This document shows, in pieces, positions 6,675 to 13,642 of a stretch of 37,203 nucleotides of DNA (the stretch's first letter is position 1; the number at the start of each line of letters is the position of its first letter). The notes under the pieces are model-generated. The model was not told the origin of the DNA, ran no database searches, and saw nothing but the letters and a program-made list of their open reading frames with translations. The DNA comes from CAWHMN01 sp051001135. Lineage in GTDB: Bacteria > Acidobacteriota > Terriglobia > Terriglobales > Acidobacteriaceae. Made by a program: the position numbers and the translations under genes. The stretch lies in NCBI GenBank assembly GCA_051001135.1, contig JBPCNO010000086.1:1-37203 (forward strand), read 5' to 3'.

Positions 6675-8069
6675 ATGCCTTCGCCGCTGCTCGGCCCCAA
6701 ACGAGCCATCCCCAAACGAGCCGTCCCCCGACGAGCCGCGGCGACCATCCCCAAGCTCGGTCTCGTGCCGCTCATCGCCGCCACCTTCTTCATGGTCTCT
6801 GGAGGGCCCTATGGCATCGAGGACATCGTTGGCGGCGCTGGCTATTTCGGTGGCCTGCTGCTCCTGCTCTGCCTGCCGTTCATCTGGAGCCTGCCCACCG
6901 CCCTTATGCTGGGCGAGCTCGGCAGCATGCTGCCGGAGGAGGGCGGTTTCTACATCTGGGTGCGCCGCGCGATGGGGCCGTTCTGGGGCTTTCAGGAGGC
7001 GTGGCTCTCACTCACCGCCAGCATCTTCGACATGGCCATCTATCCGACGCTGTTCGTCCTCTACCTGGGGCGTCTGTATCCGCCACTGACCGCGGGACAT
7101 CTCGGCCTGCTCTGGTCCCTCGGAGTGGTTGTTCTGTGCTGTCTGCTGAATCTGCTCGGAGCAAATTTCGTTGGAGAAGGCTCAACACTGCTGATGGTGC
7201 TGCTGCTGTTGCCCTTTGCAGTGCTCACGGTGGCGGGCGTATGGCGGGCGATGCACGGCGGCGCACATGGATCGCACGCCAGTCTGCACACGCCCGTTTC
7301 CGACCTGGCGACAGCCTTTCTGGTGGCGCTGTGGAACTACATGGGCTGGGACAACGCGTCCACGGTCGCGGGCGAGGTCAATGACGCGCAACGAACCTAT
7401 CCCCGAGCCATGCTCGCGGCCGTCCTGCTGGTCGCGCTCAGCTATCTGCTGCCGGTCGGCGCGCTGGCTCTGGCGGGTGTCTCGCCTGCTGCGTTCTCCA
7501 CCGGATCGTGGGTCACGGCGGCTCGTGAACTGGTTGGTCCATGGCTGGGGCTGGCCGTGGTCGCGGGCGGCATGGTCAACGGATTCGGCATGTTCAATGC
7601 GCTGGTGCTGTCGTATACGCGCCTGCCCATGGTGCTGGCGGAGGACGGCTACCTGCCCTCGGCGCTTACGCGGCGCAACCGGAAAAATGTTCCCTGGGTC
7701 GCAGTGCTGGTGTGTGGCTGCGCCTGGGCGCTGGCCCTCGGCTTCAGCTTTGAACGCCTCATCACCATCGACCTGGTGCTCTATGGCGGCGGCCTGGTGT
7801 TGGAGTTCATCGCGCTGCTGGTGCTGCGCCGGAAAGAACCGGCACTGCCGCGCCCCTTCCGCATTCCCGGCGGATTCGGTGTGGCGGTGCTCGCCTCCGC
7901 GCTGCCCACCGCCATGGTGGCAGTGGCCATTTATCTGGCGCGCGGCGACCGGCTGGCCGGGATGTCCGCCCTGAGCGTGAGCGCTCTGATAGCCCTCGCG
8001 GGGCCGGCGGTCTTCTGGATCGCGCGCGCGTCCAGTGCACGCCGGCGCGGGCTTACCGCACCCTGGTAA
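6675..8069 (+). CDS. APC-superfamily amino acid/polyamine permease
   Basis: This is a secondary transporter of the amino acid-polyamine-organocation superfamily, 464 residues with about 12 membrane helices. The first helix region GLVPLIAATFFMVSGGPYGI ends in the unwound substrate-binding glycine motif typical of the fold. ELGSMLPEEGGFYIWVRRA is the conserved loop after helix 2, and WNYMGWDNASTVAGEV is the helix-6 substrate region. These motifs resemble the polyamine/cationic amino acid branch known from plants and protists (PUT/LAT type), so arginine, lysine or polyamines are plausible substrates; this is inference. ATG 6675 is chosen because upstream sequence in the same frame is noise and overlaps the tRNA promoter. 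The cytoplasmic N-terminus contains three 15-bp repeats (PKRAI/PKRAV/PRRAA). Its stop overlaps the pyrophosphatase terminator region. Confidence 0.9.
   Translation: MPSPLLGPKRAIPKRAVPRRAAATIPKLGLVPLIAATFFMVSGGPYGIEDIVGGAGYFGGLLLLLCLPFIWSLPTALMLGELGSMLPEEGGFYIWVRRAMGPFWGFQEAWLSLTASIFDMAIYPTLFVLYLGRLYPPLTAGHLGLLWSLGVVVLCCLLNLLGANFVGEGSTLLMVLLLLPFAVLTVAGVWRAMHGGAHGSHASLHTPVSDLATAFLVALWNYMGWDNASTVAGEVNDAQRTYPRAMLAAVLLVALSYLLPVGALALAGVSPAAFSTGSWVTAARELVGPWLGLAVVAGGMVNGFGMFNALVLSYTRLPMVLAEDGYLPSALTRRNRKNVPWVAVLVCGCAWALALGFSFERLITIDLVLYGGGLVLEFIALLVLRRKEPALPRPFRIPGGFGVAVLASALPTAMVAVAIYLARGDRLAGMSALSVSALIALAGPAVFWIARASSARRRGLTAPW
6696..6740 (+). repeat. Three tandem 15-bp units inside the permease N-terminus
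   Basis: Units at 6696-6710, 6711-6725 and 6726-6740 share the pattern CCCAAACGAGCC plus three bases, the third unit diverged. They encode Pro-Lys/Arg-Arg-Ala-x repeats just before the first membrane helix and keep the frame. Confidence 0.8.
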
Positions 8070-8090
8070 AAAGCGGGCCGGAATCCGGTC
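8068..8090 (-). terminator. ppa: Probable intrinsic terminator of the pyrophosphatase gene
   Basis: On the minus strand, GACCGGATTCCGGCC forms a short hairpin (five pairs around a three-base loop, one mismatch) followed by CGC and five T. It lies directly after the pyrophosphatase stop and touches the convergent permease stop codon. Confidence 0.45.
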
Positions 8091-8094
8091 ACCT

Positions 8095-8643
8095 TCAGAC
8101 GCGCGCCTCCGACTCCACCTTCTTGCTCTCCTGAAAGCGGTTGGCGGACTCGATCACCTTGTCCCGCGCGTAGGAGGCATCCTTCCATCCCTTGATCTCG
8201 ACCCGCTTGCCTTCCAGATCCTTGTAGATGGAGAAGAAGTGCGTGATCTCCTTGAGCATGTGCGGATAGACCTCGGCGTAGCTCCACACATCCGTGTAGC
8301 GTGGATTGTTCTTGCCGACGGCCAGCACCTTCTCATCCGGAATGCCCTGGTCCAGCATCTCCAGCAGCCCGATGGGGCGCACCTGCATCACGCATCCGGG
8401 AAAGCTGGGCGCATCCACCAGCACCAGAACGTCCAGCGGATCACCGTCTTCGCTCAACGTGGACGGGATGAAGCCGTAGTCGCCCGGGTAGTGCACCGGC
8501 GAATAGAGGTTGCGGTCCAACCGGAAGACGCCCAGCTTCTTGTCGTACTCGTACTTGTTGATACCTTCGGCCGGGATCTCGATTACTGCGTCGATCACCT
8601 CGGGGCTTCTCTCCCCGATGGGTAGTTCAAGGTAATTGATCAT
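8095..8643 (-). CDS. ppa: Inorganic pyrophosphatase (family I)
   Basis: Soluble cytoplasmic enzyme that hydrolyses pyrophosphate to two phosphates, pulling biosynthetic reactions forward (EC 3.6.1.1). The 182-residue length is typical of bacterial family I enzymes. The metal-binding signature DGDPLDVLVL sits at about 66-75. Other conserved stretches are INKYEYDKKLG, the phosphate-binding RNLYSPVHYPGDYGFIPSTL, and the C-terminal HFFSIYKDLEGKRVEIKGW. The ATG at 8643 is preceded by AGGAAATC. The gene is divergent from purS, and a single AT-rich box between them supplies a -10-like element on both strands. An intrinsic terminator follows. Confidence 0.97.
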   Translation of the reverse strand: MINYLELPIGERSPEVIDAVIEIPAEGINKYEYDKKLGVFRLDRNLYSPVHYPGDYGFIPSTLSEDGDPLDVLVLVDAPSFPGCVMQVRPIGLLEMLDQGIPDEKVLAVGKNNPRYTDVWSYAEVYPHMLKEITHFFSIYKDLEGKRVEIKGWKDASYARDKVIESANRFQESKKVESEARV

Positions 8644-8689
8644 GATTTCCTGTATGCCGGGCTCTTGCCGCCCCGGGCTGTGCTGACGA

Positions 8690-8697
8690 TTTATAAT
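8690..8697. promoter_or_regulatory. Shared bidirectional -10 element of ppa and purS
   Basis: TTTATAAT reads TATAAT toward purS (8692-8697) and TATAAA toward ppa (8690-8695). For purS the box ends eight bases before the ATG, so transcription should start at or next to the start codon. For ppa it predicts a leader of about 40 bases. Clear -35 boxes are absent on both sides. Confidence 0.5.
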
Positions 8698-8705
8698 CGG
8701 CCACG

Positions 8706-8951
8706 ATGAAGGCTCATGTCTACGTTACGCTGAAGCGCACTGTGCTCGATCCGCAGGGGCAAACCATCCAACGGGCTCTTCAAAAGATGCAGTTTCGCTC
8801 GGTGGAGGACGTGCGCCAGGGCAAATACTTTGTGCTCACCCTCGCCGACTCGCTCGATGCCGCGGCGGCCAGAGCGGAGGTCGAGCGCATCGCCCGCGAG
8901 GTATTGACCAACCCCGTCATCGAAGAGTTCCACTACGACCTGGATCGATAG
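8706..8951 (+). CDS. purS: Phosphoribosylformylglycinamidine synthase subunit PurS
   Basis: Small subunit of the PurLQS FGAM synthase in de novo purine synthesis. PurS forms a dimer that bridges the glutaminase PurQ and the synthetase PurL and helps channel ammonia. The 81 residues match the family in length and order: KAHVYVTLKRTVLDPQGQTI, then RSVEDVRQGKYFVL and a C-terminal EVLTNPVIEEFHYDLD. No purQ or purL lies beside it; the next gene is convergent and unrelated, ending five bases after it. No Shine-Dalgarno is present and the -10 box sits right upstream, so the mRNA is probably leaderless. Confidence 0.95.
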   Translation: MKAHVYVTLKRTVLDPQGQTIQRALQKMQFRSVEDVRQGKYFVLTLADSLDAAAARAEVERIAREVLTNPVIEEFHYDLDR

Positions 8952-8956
8952 AAGGA

Positions 8957-10117
8957 TCAGCCAGCCTGGAATCCACTGGAACACCATCGCATCCCGAACG
9001 ATGCACGCTTCTGTAGCTGAACCTCGTCGAGGACGTCGTGAATTGCTTGGGCTATTGCTTCGGGCTTTTGCTGCTGCATTGCATGGCCGGAACCGGCAAT
9101 CGGCCGAAGCTGACCGAACTTAGACCTCTTTGAGAGATCCACCTGAAACGAATGCCAGGCTTCATTAATCCGGTCACACTGGTGCTGCGTCAGTCCAGGG
9201 AAGGCCGCGCACGGAGGCAGGTCTGTGCGCTCAAGAACGATGAGAGGAACGTCATCATGCCAAACAAGATGCTGCTCTGGCGGCAGGAGGCCATTCTCTC
9301 GAAGGAACTTCGGATCGTTCCAATTCGGATCGAAGGTGCTCGATATGGCAGCGTCACGCCATTCCATTTCCTCATGAGATGAGTCCACGAAGACAAGGCC
9401 TGCAACGTCGGACGGATAATGTTGTTCGTAGCTGCGAACAAGGACACCCCCCAGAGAGATTCCGACAAGGATGTACGGTCCTGGCACCTGAGCCGAGTGG
9501 AACAGGTCATGCATGTTTTCCACCACGTCGCTTACTTCGTGGGTTCCGGCTGTATGTTCGCTCTCACCGCCGCCGAGCGGATCATAGCTGCACACGCGGG
9601 CAAATGGCGGAACTTGCGACTGCACGAGAGACCAGCCCTGATAGTTGCCGATCCCGCGTCCTGTAGCGAGGATGATAGTTGGTGCACCATGACGCTCTCC
9701 GGTGCATTCAAGGAACATCTTATGGCCGCCAGAGATTGGAACCAATCGCCCTGACGCATTAGAGCTTGATCCTTGAGCAGAAGGCCGCACTTCCTGGGCG
9801 CAAACATGTATGAGGCCGGCGTTTCCAAGCGTACAGAAACCCAGCGCGAAACAGAGAACCAATGCCGAGGCCGCAAACGTCGACATGGCAACTAGCGTCA
9901 ACCGGCCTACATAGGTCGGGCCAACAAGGCGAGCCGTGTCGACGGCCACGGACCGCCACACTGCCGCTACAGAAGGCAAACCCTTGTTGCTTGCGCACGT
10001 GAGTTGCTCGCGAAACATAAACCGCATTTCGTCGCCGTAGTGAAATCTCAGGCGATCTTCGTAAAGGGACAGCACCCATTCGTAAGCCCAGCAGTTTAGC
10101 GCAATCAGGCCTCTCAT
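8957..10117 (-). CDS. Membrane-anchored alpha/beta hydrolase with permease-prefix-like N-terminus
   Basis: A two-part protein of 386 residues. Residues 11-70 (YEWVLSLYEDRLRFHYGDEM, then RFMFREQL and DTARLVGPTYV) match the pattern of the short domain that precedes PadR-associated MacB-like ABC permeases ('YGdEM...FRe...'). A membrane helix follows at 73-95. Residues 125-370 form an alpha/beta hydrolase: oxyanion/first strand TIILATGRGIGNYQGW, then SYDPLGGGESE, the nucleophile elbow VGISLGG with Ser221, and the histidine in AGSGHAM (His345). The substrate is unknown; esterase or peptidase-like activity facing the periplasm is possible. It overlaps the PadR gene by four bases (ATGA), so the two are translationally coupled and share the regulated promoter at 10501-10530. 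It ends five bases from convergent purS. Confidence 0.82.
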   Translation of the reverse strand: MRGLIALNCWAYEWVLSLYEDRLRFHYGDEMRFMFREQLTCASNKGLPSVAAVWRSVAVDTARLVGPTYVGRLTLVAMSTFAASALVLCFALGFCTLGNAGLIHVCAQEVRPSAQGSSSNASGRLVPISGGHKMFLECTGERHGAPTIILATGRGIGNYQGWSLVQSQVPPFARVCSYDPLGGGESEHTAGTHEVSDVVENMHDLFHSAQVPGPYILVGISLGGVLVRSYEQHYPSDVAGLVFVDSSHEEMEWRDAAISSTFDPNWNDPKFLRENGLLPPEQHLVWHDDVPLIVLERTDLPPCAAFPGLTQHQCDRINEAWHSFQVDLSKRSKFGQLRPIAGSGHAMQQQKPEAIAQAIHDVLDEVQLQKRASFGMRWCSSGFQAG

Positions 10118-10476
10118 GCCTTTGCCTCCGAAAGGAAAATCTTCTTCGTCTTGGCTAGCTGAAGCACATCACTCTGCCGTTGGAACTCGGCTTGGAGAAC
10201 TTGCTTGCCTCTCCGGGTCAAGCAGTAGGTGCGTCTACGATCTGGCGTATCGTTTTCCACTTCTTCGATGAGCGCTCCATCAACGAGCTTTTGAATTGTG
10301 GTGTAAAGGGTGGCTGGCCCCATTTTGAGTGTTCCGCTCGATAACGTGGCAATCTCCTGCATGATCAGGTATCCATGCTTCTCTCCATCGCCAAGCGCGA
10401 ACAAGACAAAGAAGCTCGGCATGGAGAGTGGAAGGAAATCGAGCAGATCACTTTTGAGCAATCCAGTTGTAGTCAT
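10114..10476 (-). CDS. PadR-family transcriptional repressor
   Basis: A 120-residue winged-helix regulator. The order is typical of PadR: FFVLFALGDGEKHGYLIMQE, a second helix IATLSSGTLKMGPATLYTTI with the recognition helix, then KLVDGALIEEV and the wing DTPDRRRTYCLTRRGKQVL. A short C-terminal dimerisation helix follows. The start at ATG 10476 has GAGGG upstream; the in-frame extension to 10701 would run across the promoter and into glmS. It is the first gene of a two-gene operon with the membrane hydrolase. A perfect inverted repeat lies between its -35 and -10 boxes, so self-repression is likely. The effector is unknown. Confidence 0.92.
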   Translation of the reverse strand: MTTTGLLKSDLLDFLPLSMPSFFVLFALGDGEKHGYLIMQEIATLSSGTLKMGPATLYTTIQKLVDGALIEEVENDTPDRRRTYCLTRRGKQVLQAEFQRQSDVLQLAKTKKIFLSEAKA

Positions 10477-10500
10477 TTGAAACCCTCTATATCGCTTTTT

Positions 10501-10530
10501 GGTATATCGGAAATGGATATACCATGTCAA
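10501..10530 (-). promoter_or_regulatory. PadR promoter with embedded operator
   Basis: On the minus strand TTGACA (plus 10525-10530) and TATACC (plus 10501-10506) are 18 bases apart, a good sigma-70 promoter. The perfect inverted repeat GGTATATC-N7-GATATACC (10501-10523) covers the spacer and the -10 box. A further TATATCGC half-site lies at about 10488-10495. ATAT-centred dyads of this kind are the usual PadR targets, so this is probably where the regulator represses its own operon. Confidence 0.72.
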
Positions 10531-10678
10531 TGCAGTGATCGCTCGCTCTCTAGGAAATCGATCGAACTGACCCGGATCGCTTTGTCTTGGCGAAGCAACA
10601 GAACTCCAAGAGAGTTCCATAACAACCTCGTAACGTCTCCACCTCCCTTCGCGGATGCTGCCACGGAACCCCAGCCCG

Positions 10679-10684
10679 TACAAT
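10679..10684 (+). promoter_or_regulatory. -10-like box immediately before glmS
   Basis: TACAAT ends six bases before the glmS ATG at 10691, and there is no Shine-Dalgarno. This predicts transcription starting at the A of the start codon. No clear -35 was found. Confidence 0.4.
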
Positions 10685-10690
10685 GTGGCC

Positions 10691-12577
10691 ATGTGCGGCA
10701 TTGTTGGCTACGTTGGTCCGAAGAAAGATGTAGTCCCGATCATCCTGGAGGGTCTGCGCCGCCTGGAGTACCGCGGCTATGACTCCGCCGGAATCGCCGT
10801 AGGCGGCAACGGCGCGGGCCTTGAGCTGCGTCGCGCCCCCGGCAAGCTGCGCAATCTCGAGGAGGTCATCCGCAAGAGCCCCATCGAGGGCTCCTACGGC
10901 ATTGGGCACACCCGCTGGGCCACCCACGGCCGGCCTACGGAAGAGAACGCGCATCCGCATCGCGACTGCACCGGTCGCATCGTCGTCGTGCACAACGGCA
11001 TCGTCGAGAACTATCTGGAGCTGAAGCGCGAACTCATCGCAGAGGGCCACACCTTCATCACCGAGACGGATACCGAGGTCATCGCCCATCTGATTGAGCA
11101 GGAGGTGCGGTCCGCCGCCGACTCCGGCAAGACCCTGCTGCTCGAAGATGCCGTACGCCGCACCGTCCGCCGGCTCACCGGCGCCTTTGCCATCAGCGTC
11201 ATCTCCGCCGATGAGCACGACAAAATCGTTGTCGCCCGCAACGGCCCGCCCGCGGTCATCGGGCTGGGGGACGGCGGCGAGTATTTCGTCGCGTCCGATG
11301 TACCCGGCATCCTCCACCACACTCGCAATCTCTACTTCCTGGAAGATGGCGATATGGCTATCCTCAAGCCCTCCGGCGTGACGCTGACGGACTTCGATGG
11401 CAATCCGGTCCAGCGGCCTGTCACCCGCATTCAGTGGGACCCCATCCAGGCGGAAAAGGGCGGTTACAAACATTTCATGCTCAAGGAGATCTTCGAGCAG
11501 CCCGCCTCCATTCGCGAAACCACCCTCGCTCGCATCTCGCTCGAGACCGGCAAGGTCTTCCTGGCCGAGATGAAGATCTCCGACGAGGAGTTCGCCTCTG
11601 CCAGCAAGATCAACATCGCCGCCTGCGGTACCAGTTGGCACTCCGCGCTCGCGGGCAAGTACATGATCGAGCGGCTGGCGCGTTTGCCGGTCGAGGTGGA
11701 CTACGGCAGCGAATACCGTTATCGCGATCCCATCGCCGATCCGCAAGCCATCGGCGTGCTCATTACGCAATCTGGCGAGACCGCCGACACCCTCGCCGCT
11801 CAACGCGAGATGATCGCGAAAGGCTCGAAGACCATCGCCATCTGCAACGTAATCGGCGCGGCCATCGCCCGAGAGGCCCACGGCACCATCTACACCCACG
11901 CCGGCCCGGAGATCGGCGTGGCCTCTACCAAGGCATTCACCGCCCAGCTCACCGCGCTGTTTCTCTTCGCACTGCACCTGGCGCAGAAGCGCGGCACCGT
12001 TGCGCCGCAGGAGAGCATCGCCCTCGTGGAGGCGCTCAGCCGCATCCCGGGCAAGCTGGAGGAGATTCTGCGTACGCGCGACAGCGACTGCGAGCAGCTC
12101 GCCAAGCCTTACTCCACCGCTCGCGACTTCCTCTTCCTGGGGCGGGGCATCCACTTTCCCATTGCGCTCGAAGGCGCGCTGAAGCTGAAGGAGATCTCCT
12201 ATATCCACGCTGAGGGCTACCCCGCGGGCGAGATGAAGCATGGCCCTAATGCGCTCATCGATGAGACGCTGCCGGTGGTGGTGATTGCCACCAAGGACGA
12301 GAGCAATGCCGAGTCTCTGCTGCGCTATGAGAAGACACTCTCGAATATCCAGGAGGTCACGGCACGCTCCGGCAAGGTCATCGCCATCGCCATTGAAGGC
12401 GATACGCGCATCGGACAACTGGTCGATCACGTGGTCTACATCCCCCCCGCGCCGGAGCTGCTGCTCCCGCTGCTAGAGGTGGTGCCGCTGCAGTTGCTGG
12501 CCTATCACATCGCCGTGCGCCGAGGTTGCGATGTCGACCAGCCGCGCAACCTGGCAAAGTCCGTTACCGTGGAGTAA
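10691..12577 (+). CDS. glmS: Glutamine--fructose-6-phosphate aminotransferase (isomerizing)
   Basis: Makes glucosamine-6-phosphate from fructose-6-phosphate and glutamine, the first committed step to UDP-GlcNAc for peptidoglycan and lipopolysaccharide. The 628-residue enzyme has an N-terminal class II glutaminase domain starting MCGIVGYVG with Cys2 as nucleophile, then RRLEYRGYDSAG and GIGHTRWATHG. Two SIS sugar-isomerase domains follow (NIAACGTSWHSAL, TQSGETADT and FLGRGIHFPIALEGALKLKE), and the canonical C-terminus is DQPRNLAKSVTVE. ATG 10691 is required because Cys2 must follow the initiator Met; an in-frame ATG at 10655 is excluded. The upstream sequence has no glmS-ribozyme-like features. 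The flavoprotein gene follows 45 bases later and may be co-transcribed. Confidence 0.98.
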   Translation: MCGIVGYVGPKKDVVPIILEGLRRLEYRGYDSAGIAVGGNGAGLELRRAPGKLRNLEEVIRKSPIEGSYGIGHTRWATHGRPTEENAHPHRDCTGRIVVVHNGIVENYLELKRELIAEGHTFITETDTEVIAHLIEQEVRSAADSGKTLLLEDAVRRTVRRLTGAFAISVISADEHDKIVVARNGPPAVIGLGDGGEYFVASDVPGILHHTRNLYFLEDGDMAILKPSGVTLTDFDGNPVQRPVTRIQWDPIQAEKGGYKHFMLKEIFEQPASIRETTLARISLETGKVFLAEMKISDEEFASASKINIAACGTSWHSALAGKYMIERLARLPVEVDYGSEYRYRDPIADPQAIGVLITQSGETADTLAAQREMIAKGSKTIAICNVIGAAIAREAHGTIYTHAGPEIGVASTKAFTAQLTALFLFALHLAQKRGTVAPQESIALVEALSRIPGKLEEILRTRDSDCEQLAKPYSTARDFLFLGRGIHFPIALEGALKLKEISYIHAEGYPAGEMKHGPNALIDETLPVVVIATKDESNAESLLRYEKTLSNIQEVTARSGKVIAIAIEGDTRIGQLVDHVVYIPPAPELLLPLLEVVPLQLLAYHIAVRRGCDVDQPRNLAKSVTVE

Positions 12578-12622
12578 GCGCAGCCGCGCGATCCCTGAAA
12601 GCGAGAGAGCCGCCAACAGAGC

Positions 12623-13405
12623 ATGGAACGCCCCACCCATAGTGCACGCCTCGTCACCAAGCTCCTGCTATCCGAACCCGCGCAATGTTTTCATTTGGAG
12701 TTTGCCATTGAAGACTTGGAACGGTTTGACTTCGCGCCCGGACAGTTCGTCTCCCTCGTCAGTCCCGATGCCAATGGCAAAATGCAGACCCGCGCCTACT
12801 CCATTGCCTCGGCGCCGCGCGGCAACCAGTTTGATCTCTGCGTCAACAGGGTGGAAGGCGGCTTCTTTTCCAACCTCCTCTGCGACCTCGCTCCCGGCGA
12901 TGCCGTCCGCTTCCACGGGCCGCATGGACTGTTTCTGCTGCGCGAGCCACTCACCGATGCCGTGATGATCGCGACCGGCACCGGCATCGCGCCCATGCGC
13001 GGCTTTGTCGAGTACCTGTTCCCGGACAATGCGCCGGATCGCGCCGAAGGCAGAGAGATATCGCTGGTCTACGGAACCCGCCATCCCACTGAGCTCTACT
13101 ACGGAGACTACTTCGCGCGTGTTGCAGCGGAGCATCCGAGCTTTCGCTACATCACCACGCTCAGTCGTGCGGATGATTCCTGGCAGGGCCCTCGCGGCTA
13201 CGTGCAGGAGCATGTGCAGGGCATCGTCTGCGTCCATCCCTCGTATGTGCCCAATGCCGCCGCGGCTCCCACCGCGGAAGCCCCGGCGAGCTTCAGTATC
13301 CACGCATACATCTGCGGCCTGAACAACATGGTCTCCGCCAACCGCGAATGCCTGAAAGCCCTCGGCTGGCAACGTAAGCAGATCATCTTCGAGCGCTACG
13401 ACTGA
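12623..13405 (+). CDS. Ferredoxin--NADP reductase-like FAD oxidoreductase
   Basis: A 260-residue flavoprotein of the ferredoxin-NADP+ reductase superfamily. The FAD-binding barrel (about 1-105) carries RAYSIAS at 57-63, which contacts FAD, and GGFFSNLL. The NAD(P)-binding domain has MIATGTGIAPMRGF (115-128), SLVYGTRHPTELYYGDYF and YICGLNNMV. No iron-sulfur or transmembrane domain is attached, so it probably passes electrons between NAD(P)H and a separate ferredoxin or flavodoxin. An Ala/Pro-rich insertion (about 210-226) sits before the last strand. It lies 45 bases downstream of glmS on the same strand. The partner and direction of electron flow are not shown by the sequence. Confidence 0.88.
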   Translation: MERPTHSARLVTKLLLSEPAQCFHLEFAIEDLERFDFAPGQFVSLVSPDANGKMQTRAYSIASAPRGNQFDLCVNRVEGGFFSNLLCDLAPGDAVRFHGPHGLFLLREPLTDAVMIATGTGIAPMRGFVEYLFPDNAPDRAEGREISLVYGTRHPTELYYGDYFARVAAEHPSFRYITTLSRADDSWQGPRGYVQEHVQGIVCVHPSYVPNAAAAPTAEAPASFSIHAYICGLNNMVSANRECLKALGWQRKQIIFERYD

Positions 13406-13436
13406 CAACAGAGATCAGGTGTCAGTCGTCAGGAAT

Positions 13437-13600
13437 CAGCGAGCACTCTTCCCCACCCCGTGTCCTCCCCGAGCGAACCGGGGGGGAGAGTCGAGGGATC
13501 TGCTTTCGTTTCGCCCTCCAACCACGAAAGGCGTGCGCCCCATCCTGAGCGACGCGCCTTTGGAAGCGAAGGGTGGGAGGCCGCAATCCTTCATGTCCAG
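13437..13600. repeat. Intergenic repeat element with two hairpin-forming segments
   Basis: CCTCCCCGAGCGAACCGGGG (about 13464-13484) is a compact GC hairpin. Further on, CCCATCCTGAGCGACGCG (13539-13556) faces GCGAAGGGTGGGA (13566-13578) as imperfect inverted arms. The segment CCCATCCTGAGCGRCGCG recurs in another intergenic gap at 31649-31666 with one mismatch. The layout suggests a REP-like dispersed intergenic element rather than a simple terminator, as no T-run follows. Confidence 0.5.
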
Positions 13601-13642
13601 AACGTGGTTGTCATCCGGTGCGAAACCGGGCGCTGTCCTTTT

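Noticed and set aside
10531..10690. glmS ribozyme-type leader upstream of glmS
   Set aside because: The predicted start of transcription is at the ATG, and no ribozyme-like core is visible in the 160 bases before it.
10550..12430. 626-codon open frame antisense to glmS
   Set aside because: Lies fully opposite a complete, motif-verified glmS; its product is a low-complexity Gly/Asp/Leu mix of the type produced by GC-rich codon bias.
13464..13484. GC hairpin after the flavoprotein gene as an intrinsic terminator
   Set aside because: No T-run follows, and the segment is part of a larger repeated intergenic element.
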